A DNA stretch of 64,000 nucleotides from Bacteroidales bacterium (GCA_016709865.1 JADJLX010000002.1:798046-862045); one strand, 5' to 3'; counted from the first letter of the stretch, positions 27,335-37,714 are shown. Notes: generated from the sequence alone by a model not told the origin. Translations and numbers: made by a program.

Positions 27335-29983
27335 ATGTTAAAAAGAATATTGATTAGTCAGGTTCTTATAGTTCTTCTGACTAATGCCTACGCACTCACA
27401 ATAGATTCAATAGTTATAAAAAGAACATATCAGACAGCTTATACTACAACTATTCCGAATATTGATGGGCTGATTGAAGATGAATGCTGGAACCTGGTAG
27501 AATGGAGCTCCAACTTCATTCAAACACATCCGGCAGAAAATAAGCCACCCTCACAGGAGACTGCGTTTAAAATACTTTATGACAATGATAACCTGTACAT
27601 TTTTATCAGGGCCTTTGATAATGAGCCGGAAAAGATTAGCAGAATTATGTCACGAAGAGATAATTTCAGCGGAGATATGGTGTTCGTTGACATCGACAGT
27701 TACTTTGATAAACAGACAGATTTCCTGTTCGCAGCATCAGCCTCAGGTGCTAAGAGTGATGCAGCAGTGAGTCAGAATGGACAGAATGAAGATGATAGCT
27801 GGAATCCGATCTGGTATCTCGAAACATCAATTGACGATAAAGGATGGTGTGCCGAGATGAAGATCCCGTTAAGTCAGCTTCGATTCGGAAAAAAAGAAGC
27901 TCAGATCTGGGGACTGGAAGTAACCCGCAATATTTATCGAATCCAGGAACGCTCACAATGGCAGTTCATTCCTAAAGGTTCACCCGGAAGAGTTCATCTG
28001 TTTGGAGAATTACATGGCATTAACAATATAAAACCAAAACACCAGGTGGAGATAATGCCATATGCTGTAGCAAGAACCGAGAGGTTTGAAAAAGTAGATG
28101 GAGATCCCTTCAATACTGGCAAACTTTCAAAACTATCAGCTGGAATTGATGGCAAAGTGGCCATAACCAATGATTTTACCCTGGATTTCAGTGTAAATCC
28201 CGATTTCGGACAGGTTGAAGCTGACCCTTCCGAGGTAAACCTTACAGCTTTTGAATCTTACTTTTCAGAGAGAAGGCCATTCTTTGTTGAAGGGAAAAAT
28301 ATATTCGAATTCATGCCAAATCAGTCAATTGTGATACACAACATGTACTCCGACAACCTGTTCTACTCACGACGGATAGGCAGGTATCCACATAATTATC
28401 CTTCAACCGGCAGTAATGAATTTGTACGTATGCCTGAATCAACAACAATTCTTGGAGCAATGAAAATCTCAGGCAAGACAAAAAAGGGATTATCAGTTGG
28501 AATACTCGAGAGTGTAACGGCAATGGAGGAAGCACTTATAGATAATGAGGGATCAAGAAGAAAAGAGACAGTTGAACCTCTTACAAATTATTTTACAGGG
28601 AGGATCCAGCAGGATTTTAACAAAGGTGAAACAACTGTTGGCGGTATAATCACTGCAGTAAACAGAGATATCAGCTCTGCAACACTGGACTATCTTCATA
28701 GTGCTGCTTACGTGGGGGGAATTGATTTCCGGCATAACTGGAAAGAGAGAACATGGTATCTTGCAGGGAATGCTGAATTCAGCAGTGTGAGAGGGAAACC
28801 GGAGGCATTGATTAATACACAGACATCCTCTGCAAGGTATTTTCAGAGACCAGATGCTGATTACCTTTCAGTCGATTCCTCTATAACCTCACTCCCCGGA
28901 TATGGAACATCATTAAAATTCGGAAAAAGCAGTCAGAAAAAGATCCAGTTTGAGACCAGCCTTACATTACGATCGCCCGGACTGGAATTCAATGATATTG
29001 GATATATGCGATATTCTGATGTCATTCACCATGGAACATGGATTGCATATTATATCAGGAATCCTTTCGCAATATTCAATAATTTCTACCTTAATACGAA
29101 TTACTGGATGTACTGGAACTTCTCGGGAACCCTTTTATCGACACATACCAATGTGAACTTCAATTCGCAATTCAAGAACAGGTGGAGATTAAACGGAAAT
29201 TTTAACAGGCAAAGTGAAAATATCTCTACAACATTGTTACGGGGAGGTCCTGCTATGATCCTGCCAGGGAGTCAGAGCTTTAATCTCAATATCGGTTCAG
29301 ATCCATCCAAAAAGTTTTCATTCTTCATTGGTAATTATCATGGTTCGGGCGATGCTAAGAGCTCCTCAGGCCATGAGTACTACTCCAGTATTAATATAAG
29401 ACCTCTGAATTCTATCTCTGTCTCGTTTGAACCGGGATACGGCATTCAGAAGTCAGAAATGCAATATGTAAATATGCTGCAGGTAAACGGGAATCCTCTT
29501 TACCTATTCGGTAAGCTTGACCAGAAGACTTTAAGTTTTACTTTCAGAGTTAATTACACTGTTAATCCGGAATTGAGTCTCGAATATTACGGACAGCCAT
29601 TTATATCTGCAGGAAAGTACTCGGCATTCAAGAAAATAACAGATGTACAAGCCGATGTATTCAGGGAGAGGTACCATTCATTTACAACTGACGAAATTGA
29701 ATACGATGCAACAAATAACGGGTATTCTGTTGACATGAATAATGATAATACGTATGATTTCTCATTCGGAAATCCTGATTTTAATTTCAGGCAGTTCCGT
29801 TCAAATCTTGTTGTCAGATGGGAGTACCTGCCAGGATCTACAATCTACCTTGTCTGGTCACAGGGAAGAACCAGTACTGATTCGAATGGTATGTTCTCAT
29901 ACGGAAACGATATGAAAGATCTTTTCAAAATCACTCCTCGTAATGTATTTCTTCTGAAGTTCTCATACTGGTTTGCAATGTAG
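27335..29983 (+). CDS. DUF5916 outer-membrane protein with CBM9-like N-terminus
   Basis: 882 residues with a signal peptide (MLKRILISQVLIVLLTNAYA). Residues about 45-235 form a CBM9-like sandwich (IDGLIEDECWNLVEW, LYIFIRAFDNEPEKISRI, SWNPIWYLETSIDDKGW, AEMKIPLSQLRF). The rest is the DUF5916 barrel (NPDFGQVEADPSEVNLTAFE, FSERRPFFVEGKNIFEF) ending in aromatic strands with terminal FAM. The role of the family is not established; it is a surface or outer-membrane protein. It follows the sigma/anti-sigma/DUF4097 genes on the same strand after a weak hairpin and may belong to the same regulon. Confidence 0.9.
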   Translation: MLKRILISQVLIVLLTNAYALTIDSIVIKRTYQTAYTTTIPNIDGLIEDECWNLVEWSSNFIQTHPAENKPPSQETAFKILYDNDNLYIFIRAFDNEPEKISRIMSRRDNFSGDMVFVDIDSYFDKQTDFLFAASASGAKSDAAVSQNGQNEDDSWNPIWYLETSIDDKGWCAEMKIPLSQLRFGKKEAQIWGLEVTRNIYRIQERSQWQFIPKGSPGRVHLFGELHGINNIKPKHQVEIMPYAVARTERFEKVDGDPFNTGKLSKLSAGIDGKVAITNDFTLDFSVNPDFGQVEADPSEVNLTAFESYFSERRPFFVEGKNIFEFMPNQSIVIHNMYSDNLFYSRRIGRYPHNYPSTGSNEFVRMPESTTILGAMKISGKTKKGLSVGILESVTAMEEALIDNEGSRRKETVEPLTNYFTGRIQQDFNKGETTVGGIITAVNRDISSATLDYLHSAAYVGGIDFRHNWKERTWYLAGNAEFSSVRGKPEALINTQTSSARYFQRPDADYLSVDSSITSLPGYGTSLKFGKSSQKKIQFETSLTLRSPGLEFNDIGYMRYSDVIHHGTWIAYYIRNPFAIFNNFYLNTNYWMYWNFSGTLLSTHTNVNFNSQFKNRWRLNGNFNRQSENISTTLLRGGPAMILPGSQSFNLNIGSDPSKKFSFFIGNYHGSGDAKSSSGHEYYSSINIRPLNSISVSFEPGYGIQKSEMQYVNMLQVNGNPLYLFGKLDQKTLSFTFRVNYTVNPELSLEYYGQPFISAGKYSAFKKITDVQADVFRERYHSFTTDEIEYDATNNGYSVDMNNDNTYDFSFGNPDFNFRQFRSNLVVRWEYLPGSTIYLVWSQGRTSTDSNGMFSYGNDMKDLFKITPRNVFLLKFSYWFAM

Positions 29984-30055
29984 TGCCAAAACAAACACTT
30001 TAAAAGATTTTGTACTACATTAGTATTTCGAAAAAACCTTTAATGAACTGTTTTA

Positions 30056-30994
30056 ATGAAATACTTTACTCTACTGTTTATTGCTTTTGCTGCAGCATGC
30101 AGCGCTCAGCAACCGAAACCTGTCAATCCGGTATTTGAAGGCTTCTATGCCGATCCGGAGGCAATAGTTGCCGGCAAAGAATACTGGATCTTTCCAACTT
30201 ATTCAGCACCTTACGGGAAACAGGTCTTCCTTGATGCCTTCTCTTCAAGTGACCTTATTACCTGGAAAAAACATGAAAGGATAATAGATACATCATCTGT
30301 AAAATGGCTGAAAAAGGCAATGTGGGCACCATCTGTAATTGAGAACAACGGAAAATGGTTTCTTTTCTTCGGGGGAAATGATATTCAGAGTAATGATGAA
30401 ACGGGAGGTATTGGCGTGGCTGTGGCTGATTCTCCCGGCGGACCATACAAAGACTACCTTGGTAAACCTCTGATTGATAAATTTTATAATGGGGCACAGC
30501 CAATTGACCAGTTTGCGTTCAGGGACTCAAACGGACAGGTTTACCTTATATACGGAGGATGGCGCCACTGCAATATTGTGAAGCTGAAAAGTGATTTTAC
30601 AGGTACTGAACCATTTTCCGACGGCACTATGTTTAAAGAGATAACCCCTGAAGGTTATGTAGAAGGTCCCTTCATGTTTATACGCAATGGCAAATACTAT
30701 TTCATGTGGTCGGAAGGCGGCTGGACAGGTCCCGATTACAGTGTGGCCTATGCAGTAGCCTCCTCCCCTTTCGGACCATTTGAAAGGAAGGGCAAAATTC
30801 TTAAACAGTATCCGACTATCGCAACGGGCGCAGGACATCATTCTGTAATTAAGATGCCAGGTACAGACAATTATTACATTGTATATCATAGACGACCGCT
30901 TAACGAAACTGACCGTAATGCCAGGGTGGTATGTATTGACCGGATGGAGTTTGACGGGGAGGGGAATATTTTGCCGGTTGTGATGACGAAATAA
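30056..30994 (+). CDS. Glycoside hydrolase family 43 lipoprotein
   Basis: 312 residues, lipoprotein-type signal (AFAAACSAQ). Five-bladed propeller motifs with the three GH43 acidic residues: GFYADPEAIV (base Asp near residue 32), QPIDQFAFRD (pKa-tuning Asp near 157) and YVEGPFMF (acid Glu near 202). WAPSVIEN and a final GHHSVI with the metal-binding His are also present. GH43 enzymes cleave terminal arabinose or xylose; the exact bond cannot be read. The protein is short, with no C-terminal beta-sandwich. A heptamer array starts at the base after the stop codon. Confidence 0.93.
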   Translation: MKYFTLLFIAFAAACSAQQPKPVNPVFEGFYADPEAIVAGKEYWIFPTYSAPYGKQVFLDAFSSSDLITWKKHERIIDTSSVKWLKKAMWAPSVIENNGKWFLFFGGNDIQSNDETGGIGVAVADSPGGPYKDYLGKPLIDKFYNGAQPIDQFAFRDSNGQVYLIYGGWRHCNIVKLKSDFTGTEPFSDGTMFKEITPEGYVEGPFMFIRNGKYYFMWSEGGWTGPDYSVAYAVASSPFGPFERKGKILKQYPTIATGAGHHSVIKMPGTDNYYIVYHRRPLNETDRNARVVCIDRMEFDGEGNILPVVMTK

Positions 30995-31029
30995 GGTGCT
31001 GGGTGCTGGGTGCTGGGTGCTGGGTGCTG
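30995..31029. repeat. GGTGCTG heptamer array, five exact units
   Basis: Five perfect GGTGCTG units begin at the first base after the GH43 stop codon. The same unit recurs at 45193 (eight units) and, degenerate, at 36635. Confidence 0.9.
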
Positions 31030-31087
31030 TTAATGATTTAACAGAGAAAATTTCATTATATTCCTGATTTGCTATAACTTGCAAATA

Positions 31088-32359
31088 ATGAACCGGGCTT
31101 TATTTCCAACGTTAACAAGTACAGTATTTCTTATAATATTGTTGGTTAGCTCTTGCGACAAAGTAACAAAGTCGCATATTGCCGGAGGAACCACTATTTC
31201 GGCAATAACAGCCAAGGGGGCAACAATCGTAAGTCTGATAATATGGAACGGAGACACTGAGTTAACTGAATGTGGTTTCTGTTATAATACAACCGGGAAT
31301 CCAACATTATCAGATTCATCTGTAGCGGTTGATGTTATTAAGGGTAAAATAACCTGGAAACCATATACTCTTAAGGGCGGAACAAAATATTTTGTAAGAT
31401 CTTACGCAAAAAGTAAGTTAGGGACTGCTTATGGTCTGGAGGCAAATTTCACCACAAAACCCAATACAGTTCCAATTGTCTCAACTCCCTACATGTGGTC
31501 ATTAACGCATAATTCTGCATCCTTCATGGGTTTGGGAGTCAGTACTGACAACACACTGGAGATCTTATCAAAAGGCATTTGCTGGTCAACCTCGAAAGAT
31601 CCGACAATAAATGATAACAAGATTGATCTGGGACCAGGCACAGGTGACTTAGGCTGTATAATTGAAGGACTCACTCCCGGAACAGTTTACTATTTCAGGG
31701 GCTTTGCTTCCAACGAAGTAGGAATCTCCTACGGATGGACTAAGATAATAAAAACATACGACGGGTATATGACAGATTATGAAGGTCATATCTATAGTAC
31801 AATCCGTCTGGGGAAACAGGAATGGATGAACCGTAACCTTGAGACCCGTTACTTTTCAAATGGAGAATTTATTAATACAACCGGCACTGCGACCATAAAT
31901 ATTGAACAGGAGGATAAACCAGTTTACCAATGGGCGTTTTTAGGACATGAGGATCACCCTGAACTTCTTGATGACGACGGAAGGCTTTATACATGGTTCA
32001 CTGCCACTGACAGCAGAAAACTTTGCCCTGCAGGCTGGCATCTTCCCTCAATAGATGAGTGGAATGAGCTCTTAGTTCATCTGGACGGAAATCTCAGACA
32101 GTCGTATAACTGGGACTGGTCGAGACAGCTAAATATCACAGGAGCAGAAGGAGGATTCTGGGCTCAGATGGCAGGATTTCGTTACGCTAACGGGCAGTTC
32201 CCGTATGGCTCCAATTATGGAACTTACTGGTGGAGTTCAACAGAAGCATCTTCCACTAATGCATGGTCAGTTTATTGCAGACCTGCCACCTATGAGAAGG
32301 CAATACAATGGGAGGAAAACAAGAAAAACGGATTTTCCGTCAGGTGTGTTAAAGACTGA
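31088..32359 (+). CDS. FISUMP-domain lipoprotein
   Basis: 423 residues from the ATG at 31088, which places a lipobox (LIILLVSSC) correctly. Residues about 35-240 hold two fibronectin-like segments (GFCYNTTGNPTLSDSS and GICWSTSKDPTINDNK, both followed by a GLTPGTVYYFRGFA-type strand). Residues about 240-423 are the Fibrobacter succinogenes major paralogous domain: IRLGKQEWMNRNLETRYF, LYTWFTATDSRKLCPAGWHLPS, DEWNELLVHLDG, and a final FSVRCVKD. FISUMP proteins are surface lipoproteins of unknown binding role. Confidence 0.92.
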   Translation: MNRALFPTLTSTVFLIILLVSSCDKVTKSHIAGGTTISAITAKGATIVSLIIWNGDTELTECGFCYNTTGNPTLSDSSVAVDVIKGKITWKPYTLKGGTKYFVRSYAKSKLGTAYGLEANFTTKPNTVPIVSTPYMWSLTHNSASFMGLGVSTDNTLEILSKGICWSTSKDPTINDNKIDLGPGTGDLGCIIEGLTPGTVYYFRGFASNEVGISYGWTKIIKTYDGYMTDYEGHIYSTIRLGKQEWMNRNLETRYFSNGEFINTTGTATINIEQEDKPVYQWAFLGHEDHPELLDDDGRLYTWFTATDSRKLCPAGWHLPSIDEWNELLVHLDGNLRQSYNWDWSRQLNITGAEGGFWAQMAGFRYANGQFPYGSNYGTYWWSSTEASSTNAWSVYCRPATYEKAIQWEENKKNGFSVRCVKD

Positions 32360-32396
32360 AATAAGGAATCCCTTGTGATGGACGGTAAGCTTAATT

Positions 32397-34958
32397 CTAA
32401 ATATCAAACCGGAACTGCAGTCTGAATCCAGTGCCTGATACATTTGCATGATCCATGTATGAGAAACGTTTGATAAAGTCAATTCTGACAACATGAAGGA
32501 TATTTGAGACACCTACTCCGGCTTCAACATATGGCTCTTTCTCAAGTGTATAGGTAAGAGGATTACCGTTTATGTCGGTCGGAAGTTTAAACAGTCCTGG
32601 CTGAAAATCAGGATTGTTCGTTTTAGTGACACCTCCGTAGAGAGCTTTTAAGGTTATTACTTCTCTCAGCTTCAGCTTCTTTAAAAGAGGAACCTTGTTA
32701 AAAATAAAGCCGTTAAAACAATGGTCTATATTCGCCGATACGTACTGATCGCTGACAAACTCCAGGAAGTTCATAAAATTATAGGAATTCATCTGGTAAG
32801 AGTAGGTCTGATTTGCACGATGCATAAACATCAGAGGGTAAGGCACCTTCCCGAAAACCTTTCCTGCTTCAAATGAAATATCTGTGTATCCGAGAACTGA
32901 AGCATAAAACCTCTTACTCACATCAAGCTGGAGCCGCAGATAGTCATAGTCGTTACCAATTGTTTTTGATCCGCCTGCCACATTAAGTTCAAGTACAGGA
33001 TATCTCGAAGGATAAGGGAATCTGTATAATTTTCCCTGGTAGAATGTTTCATTCGGAGCGTAACGGAGATTCAGTTTTAATTCAGATACAACAATGTAAG
33101 GAGGGTCGTTAACTGCGGCAGCATAATCTAAAGTATTGAAATATAGTTTACCGACAGGCTCCTGATGAATATAATTGTAACCCAGGGTATATGAAAAGTG
33201 GCTCTCAAATTCATTAAAAAATTCTGCTCTGAAACTCCTGTTCAGGAATAATTTATCGTGGACTCCCCTTTTAAGAGATAGAAAAACATTATCCTCCTGT
33301 GTATACTCAAGCTCTTGCCCGGGGATCTTGGTATCTTTCTGTACACCAATTCTCAGATACTTAACAGGAAACTGATATATCGTATTCTTTGTAAGAGAGT
33401 ACGTTATACCTGCATTATATTTTGTGACCCTGTCGTTAAGACCATATGCCATATAACCGTCGAGAGTCACTCTCTTGCTGAAATCTGTTGTTGTTTTTCC
33501 TCCGAATCGTAATCTCGGTCCCTCAGTAAGATTATAACTGAAAAAACTCTCAAAGGGTCCGATATCAACTTTACCGACATCGAGAAAACCTGTAGTTGCA
33601 AGATTGAAAAATACCATACTCCTGTTAAAAGCGGGGATCTTCTTAATGCTGTCAATTGTTGTATATACCCCCATTTCAGATTTAGAAAGCGGGGCAAACC
33701 GGTTTGAGGTCCAGTAGTCAGGCTTTTCAGATGCAGGATCGATCTTATCAATTTTATCGGGACCTTTCAAAAACACCTCATCGACCGGTTTATTGATTTC
33801 ATAATCTTTGATATAAACAGTCCTTTGCCCGAAGAGTCCCAGGGAATTCTTAACGATACCGAAGTCAATCAGAATATCCTCCTTTGAGAGCAGCCACCCC
33901 TCGCTGCCATGCAGTTCAAAATCCTGAGTGATACTGATCTCCTGAACCCAGTCGATATTCAGATCCTCATTTATTCCGATATCAATCTTTCTTATGGCAT
34001 AAGCGCTATCCATCGTTATATAAAGGTTTCCGTGGAAGAGGAAATCTGCTTTATTCCTAGGTTCAAAAAAGAGTTTTATACACTTTATATTGTTTTCCGT
34101 AAGGGTATCGAGTATATAATAACGATAGAAGAGAGGAGCTGTTTCTGCCACAGGACTGAGGAATTTGTTCGTCAGAAACAAGATATTGTTATCATAAATA
34201 TTAATATCCTGGTACAGATAGTTTAAATATCCTGAAACCCCTTTGCTGTCGAGGTGCTCGTTAAGGTTCTCTGACTTCTCGGCAAGAACAACAGATTTTG
34301 AGGCTTCCGGTTTACTGCGGAAATAGTGATCAGACAGCGATTCCTTTATGAATATTGGCAAAACAGTATTACCAATCCTTTTGGTTGTATCAGCATTTTC
34401 AAAAATATATCTGAACTTACTGAATACACTTCCCTTTTTAAAATTCTCGGTTATATTACTTAAGGCAAACTGAATCTTATCATACTGCCTGTACCGGAGA
34501 TAATCATACGACTCCTTTCTGTTTGATTTTTTGTTATTTATTACATTATTTATCAGATCAACCGCGGGGTTATTCCTGTTACTGTAATTCCTTCTTTTCG
34601 GACTTATTACCACCTCATCAAGGGTTATTACGGACAGAGCCAACTTTATATTTAATGTCTGTTCCTTATGCGGTATAATTTCATGAACCTGGGTTTCATA
34701 TCCGATAAATGAAAAGCTTACAATTTTCACATCTGTGTTTGTTTCAACAATATATTTCCCGGCATTGTCGGTAAGTGTACCAACAGCGGTGCCCTTAAAA
34801 GAGACCGAGGCAAAAGGAACAGGCTCTCCGGTTTTTGCATCAGTAACAACACCTTTAAGAATCGTTTTATCAGAATTCTGTGAATAGGAATCCTCGCTTA
34901 TTAAAAATGAGGAGAAAAGAGAAATTAAGGGCAAATATTTAATAATGAATAATCTCAT
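32397..34958 (-). CDS. DUF5686 outer-membrane protein with CarboxypepD_reg domain
   Basis: 853 residues, signal peptide ending DSYSQ. Residues about 32-115 are a CarboxypepD_reg-like beta domain (LKGVVTDAKTGEPVPFASVS, GTLTDNAGKYIVET, SFSFIGYETQ). Then VITLDEVVISPKRRNYSNRNNP and DLINNVINNKKSN open the DUF5686 region, and the last 450 residues form a barrel ending FRFDI. This is the Bacteroidota-specific DUF5686 family, outer-membrane, function unknown. It stands alone; the next gene is divergent, 176 bp away. Confidence 0.92.
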   Translation of the reverse strand: MRLFIIKYLPLISLFSSFLISEDSYSQNSDKTILKGVVTDAKTGEPVPFASVSFKGTAVGTLTDNAGKYIVETNTDVKIVSFSFIGYETQVHEIIPHKEQTLNIKLALSVITLDEVVISPKRRNYSNRNNPAVDLINNVINNKKSNRKESYDYLRYRQYDKIQFALSNITENFKKGSVFSKFRYIFENADTTKRIGNTVLPIFIKESLSDHYFRSKPEASKSVVLAEKSENLNEHLDSKGVSGYLNYLYQDINIYDNNILFLTNKFLSPVAETAPLFYRYYILDTLTENNIKCIKLFFEPRNKADFLFHGNLYITMDSAYAIRKIDIGINEDLNIDWVQEISITQDFELHGSEGWLLSKEDILIDFGIVKNSLGLFGQRTVYIKDYEINKPVDEVFLKGPDKIDKIDPASEKPDYWTSNRFAPLSKSEMGVYTTIDSIKKIPAFNRSMVFFNLATTGFLDVGKVDIGPFESFFSYNLTEGPRLRFGGKTTTDFSKRVTLDGYMAYGLNDRVTKYNAGITYSLTKNTIYQFPVKYLRIGVQKDTKIPGQELEYTQEDNVFLSLKRGVHDKLFLNRSFRAEFFNEFESHFSYTLGYNYIHQEPVGKLYFNTLDYAAAVNDPPYIVVSELKLNLRYAPNETFYQGKLYRFPYPSRYPVLELNVAGGSKTIGNDYDYLRLQLDVSKRFYASVLGYTDISFEAGKVFGKVPYPLMFMHRANQTYSYQMNSYNFMNFLEFVSDQYVSANIDHCFNGFIFNKVPLLKKLKLREVITLKALYGGVTKTNNPDFQPGLFKLPTDINGNPLTYTLEKEPYVEAGVGVSNILHVVRIDFIKRFSYMDHANVSGTGFRLQFRFDI

Positions 34959-35134
34959 CGGAAAAAGTTAGGAAATTTATTGCACATACAAAGTTAACAA
35001 AAAGCTTTGCGAACGAGCATATAACATCAAAATGTCACAAATGTTTAACGCCGTGTGACCCCGGTTTCTAAACAGATAACGATATAATTAATTCAATATT
35101 TTGACTAATTTTAACTGATCAAACAGTCTTTATC

Positions 35135-36643
35135 ATGAATAATAACGACAAATCAGTAATAATTATCGGAGCAGGATTCGCCGGTCTGGCAACAGGGATC
35201 TATGCCCTGATGAATGGTTATAAAACAGAGATCTTTGAGATGCACAACCTCCCGGGAGGATTATGTACTTCGTGGGACCGCAAAGGATATACCTTCGACG
35301 GATGTATTCACTGGCTGGTCGGATCAAATCCGAAAAGCGGGATGCACGATATGTGGGAGGAGACGGGAGTGATACAGAACAGACCAATAATAAATCTTGA
35401 TGAATACTTCAGGGTTGAGGATTCATCGGGAAGAACTGTTGTGTTTTATAATGATGTTGACCGGCTAGAAAAGCATCTGCTTGAATTTTCACCGAAGGAT
35501 GAGAAACCTATAAAGAGGTTCACACAAGGCATCAGGATGTGCATTCCATTTGACTCGCCCTCCAAACACGATCCGTTTTATATTAAGATTAAGAAACAGA
35601 TCAGATCTGCATCGATCTTCATTGCCAACGGAAAGAAGATGCAGGACTGGATGAAGATAACTGCCGGGGATTTTGCAAAAGAGTTCAGCGACCCTCTTCT
35701 TGCAGAAGCATTCAGACAGATGTGGATCCCGGAATTCTCGATGTTCTTCATGCTGTTTACTTTTGCATACCTGCATACTAAAAACGCAGGGTATCCGATT
35801 GGAGGATCAAAACCGATGGCACTAGCTCTTGAAGCTAAATATAAAGAGCTCGGCGGCAAAATCAATTATAAAAAAAGAGTCAGCAGGATACTTACCAGCG
35901 AAGGTAAAGCAACAGGAATACGTCTGGACGACGGCACTGAACATACAGCGGGCAGGGTAATTTCTGCGGCAGACGGACATGCAACAATCTTTGATATGCT
36001 GGAAGGTAAATACGCCGATAAGAAGGTCCTTGAGCCCTATGAAAAATGGCCTCGTTTTGCATCATTGTTATATGTCTCACTCGGAGTTAACAGGCGTTTT
36101 GACGAAGTGTCAAAAACTGTGTCGGGCATGACATTCAAACTCAAAGAACCGGTAATGATAGCCGATAAGATGCGCGAATGGCTGTCGGTGCATATCTTTA
36201 ACCAGGACAGTACTCTTGCCCCTGACGGTAAAACTGTATTAAATGTCATGCTCGAATCGGACTATTATTTCTGGAAAAGTCTTGCTGAGAACAGAAAAAA
36301 CTATGATCAGAAGAAGGATGAGGCTGCAAAAACAATCATTAGTCTGCTTGAACAGCGATTCCCCGGGATCACTCCTCTTGTTGAGGTTACTGATGTGGCA
36401 ACACCTCTCACTTTTGAACGATATACCGGTAACTGGAATGGCTCCTTTGAAGGATGGCTGATCACTCCGGAAAATTCCGGAACACTGATGAAACCTATGT
36501 CGCAGACACTGCCCGGACTCGAAAAGTTTTATATGTGCGGTCAGTGGGTTGAACCGGGAGGCGGGCTGCCGACTGCACTGATGTCGGCTAAGAGGCTGGT
36601 GAAGAAGTTCTGTAAGGAGGACGGGGAGAAGTTTAGGTGCTAG
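35135..36643 (+). CDS. CrtI/phytoene-desaturase-like FAD-dependent oxidoreductase
   Basis: 502 residues. The FAD-binding dinucleotide motif IIGAGFAGLATGIYALMNGY sits at residues 10-29, followed by EIFEMHNLPGGLCTSW, the R/K-GYTFDGCIHWL substrate segment, and a C-terminal GLEKFYMCGQWVEPGGGLPTALMSA FAD-closing motif. It belongs to the carotenoid desaturase/isomerase and all-trans-retinol saturase-like group. No other carotenoid gene is in the window, so the substrate may be a carotenoid, quinone or lipid. The last codons lie in a GGTGCTA-type heptamer array. Confidence 0.9.
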   Translation: MNNNDKSVIIIGAGFAGLATGIYALMNGYKTEIFEMHNLPGGLCTSWDRKGYTFDGCIHWLVGSNPKSGMHDMWEETGVIQNRPIINLDEYFRVEDSSGRTVVFYNDVDRLEKHLLEFSPKDEKPIKRFTQGIRMCIPFDSPSKHDPFYIKIKKQIRSASIFIANGKKMQDWMKITAGDFAKEFSDPLLAEAFRQMWIPEFSMFFMLFTFAYLHTKNAGYPIGGSKPMALALEAKYKELGGKINYKKRVSRILTSEGKATGIRLDDGTEHTAGRVISAADGHATIFDMLEGKYADKKVLEPYEKWPRFASLLYVSLGVNRRFDEVSKTVSGMTFKLKEPVMIADKMREWLSVHIFNQDSTLAPDGKTVLNVMLESDYYFWKSLAENRKNYDQKKDEAAKTIISLLEQRFPGITPLVEVTDVATPLTFERYTGNWNGSFEGWLITPENSGTLMKPMSQTLPGLEKFYMCGQWVEPGGGLPTALMSAKRLVKKFCKEDGEKFRC

Positions 36644-36712
36644 GTGCTGGATGCTGGGTGACCGATGGCTCGGCGTAGTCTCCAGACTTCGCTTAGCTAA
36701 ACTTAATCCGAA
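36635..36712. repeat. Degenerate GGTGCTG heptamers followed by a GAAGTC-type hairpin fragment
   Basis: AGGTGCT, AGGTGCT, GGATGCT, GGGTGAC (36635-36662) include the stop codon of the oxidoreductase gene. A CGTAGTCTCCAGACTTCGCT fragment related to the elements at 38888 and 40193 follows. Confidence 0.65.
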
Positions 36713-36715
36713 TGT

Positions 36716-37588
36716 CTAAGGTTTAATTGCGTATTGGTTGATCCACGACTTAAGGGTTATCTCCTTGGTAATTGTTCCGTTTGACCAGATAGCTTTGTCG
36801 TCACATTCACCGTTTCCGTAATTCAGCTCGGAAACTTTTTCATTTTTTATATATGTGACAATTACACCACTCTGGAAGTGCGGGCAGGAAACCATTCTGT
36901 AAAGAGGAGTTGTTATTTCCTGAACCACCTCTTTTCCGTTTTTCTTAATAAATGAACGTCCCGTAATCCATACTTCATTATCATCGTATGATGAATGGTT
37001 GGTTCCCCTGTTGCATATACGGGTTCTTTCAATTTTGCGTTCTACCAGAAGTTCTCCATTTGTTTTTCCAATTAACTCGGTGTTTTTCAGTTCAAAAACA
37101 ACATAACCATTCTCGTCAAGTCCCTTATTTATTACAAGTCTTTCACCGGAGATCTTCAGGTCATTAAAACGATAATCAACCAGATCAGCGTGCCGTTCAG
37201 TTCCCTTAGTCCAGTATGGTCCAGTTATATGAACTACAATTTTCCCTGCCCTGAAGTTTCCCTCCGGATCAGTACATCCTTCCCCATATTCCAGAGTGAC
37301 AGTTTTTGGAAATTTTGATGCAGCAGGAGTCTCAACCGTAACTGTGGCATTACATTCAGCAACATCTGATTTCCCTGTGTTAGTATTATAATTCAGGCTT
37401 TCCAGTTTAATAATCTCCTTGTTTATCTGATCATCGGCTTTGTTAAGTACCGTCTCAAATACCGCATCTTTTTCCGACTGCTGAACAAGATCTTCAATCT
37501 GAGCAGGTGAGGAATCTTTCCTTGCACATGAGATAATTATAAAGAGTCCGGAGATCAGAATGAATGAAGAGAATCCTGTGTTCTTCAT
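36716..37588 (-). CDS. Lipoprotein of unknown function
   Basis: 290 residues with a lipobox (GLFIIISC). The mature part is beta-rich and contains several paired Cys residues (AECNATVTV, EGCTDPEGN, TRICNRGTN, VSCPHFQ, NGECDD). LEYGEGCTDPEGNFRAGKIV is a pattern seen in Bacteroidota outer-membrane-associated lipoproteins of unknown role. I do not assign a function. The gene is monocistronic and convergent with the oxidoreductase gene. Confidence 0.78.
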   Translation of the reverse strand: MKNTGFSSFILISGLFIIISCARKDSSPAQIEDLVQQSEKDAVFETVLNKADDQINKEIIKLESLNYNTNTGKSDVAECNATVTVETPAASKFPKTVTLEYGEGCTDPEGNFRAGKIVVHITGPYWTKGTERHADLVDYRFNDLKISGERLVINKGLDENGYVVFELKNTELIGKTNGELLVERKIERTRICNRGTNHSSYDDNEVWITGRSFIKKNGKEVVQEITTPLYRMVSCPHFQSGVIVTYIKNEKVSELNYGNGECDDKAIWSNGTITKEITLKSWINQYAIKP

Positions 37589-37665
37589 GATTTTCTTACG
37601 GTTAGGTTACGGTAAATATATTAAAAACATTGATAATGCAAACAAAATGTAATAAATATGATGGG

Positions 37666-37714
37666 GGACGGAAGACGGGAGACGGAAGACCGGAGACCGG
37701 AGACCGGAGACGGA
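37666..37714. repeat. AGACGGA/AGACCGG heptamer array
   Basis: Seven units (GGACGGA, AGACGGG, AGACGGA, three AGACCGG, AGACGGA) in register. It fills part of the gap between two divergent genes. Confidence 0.88.
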
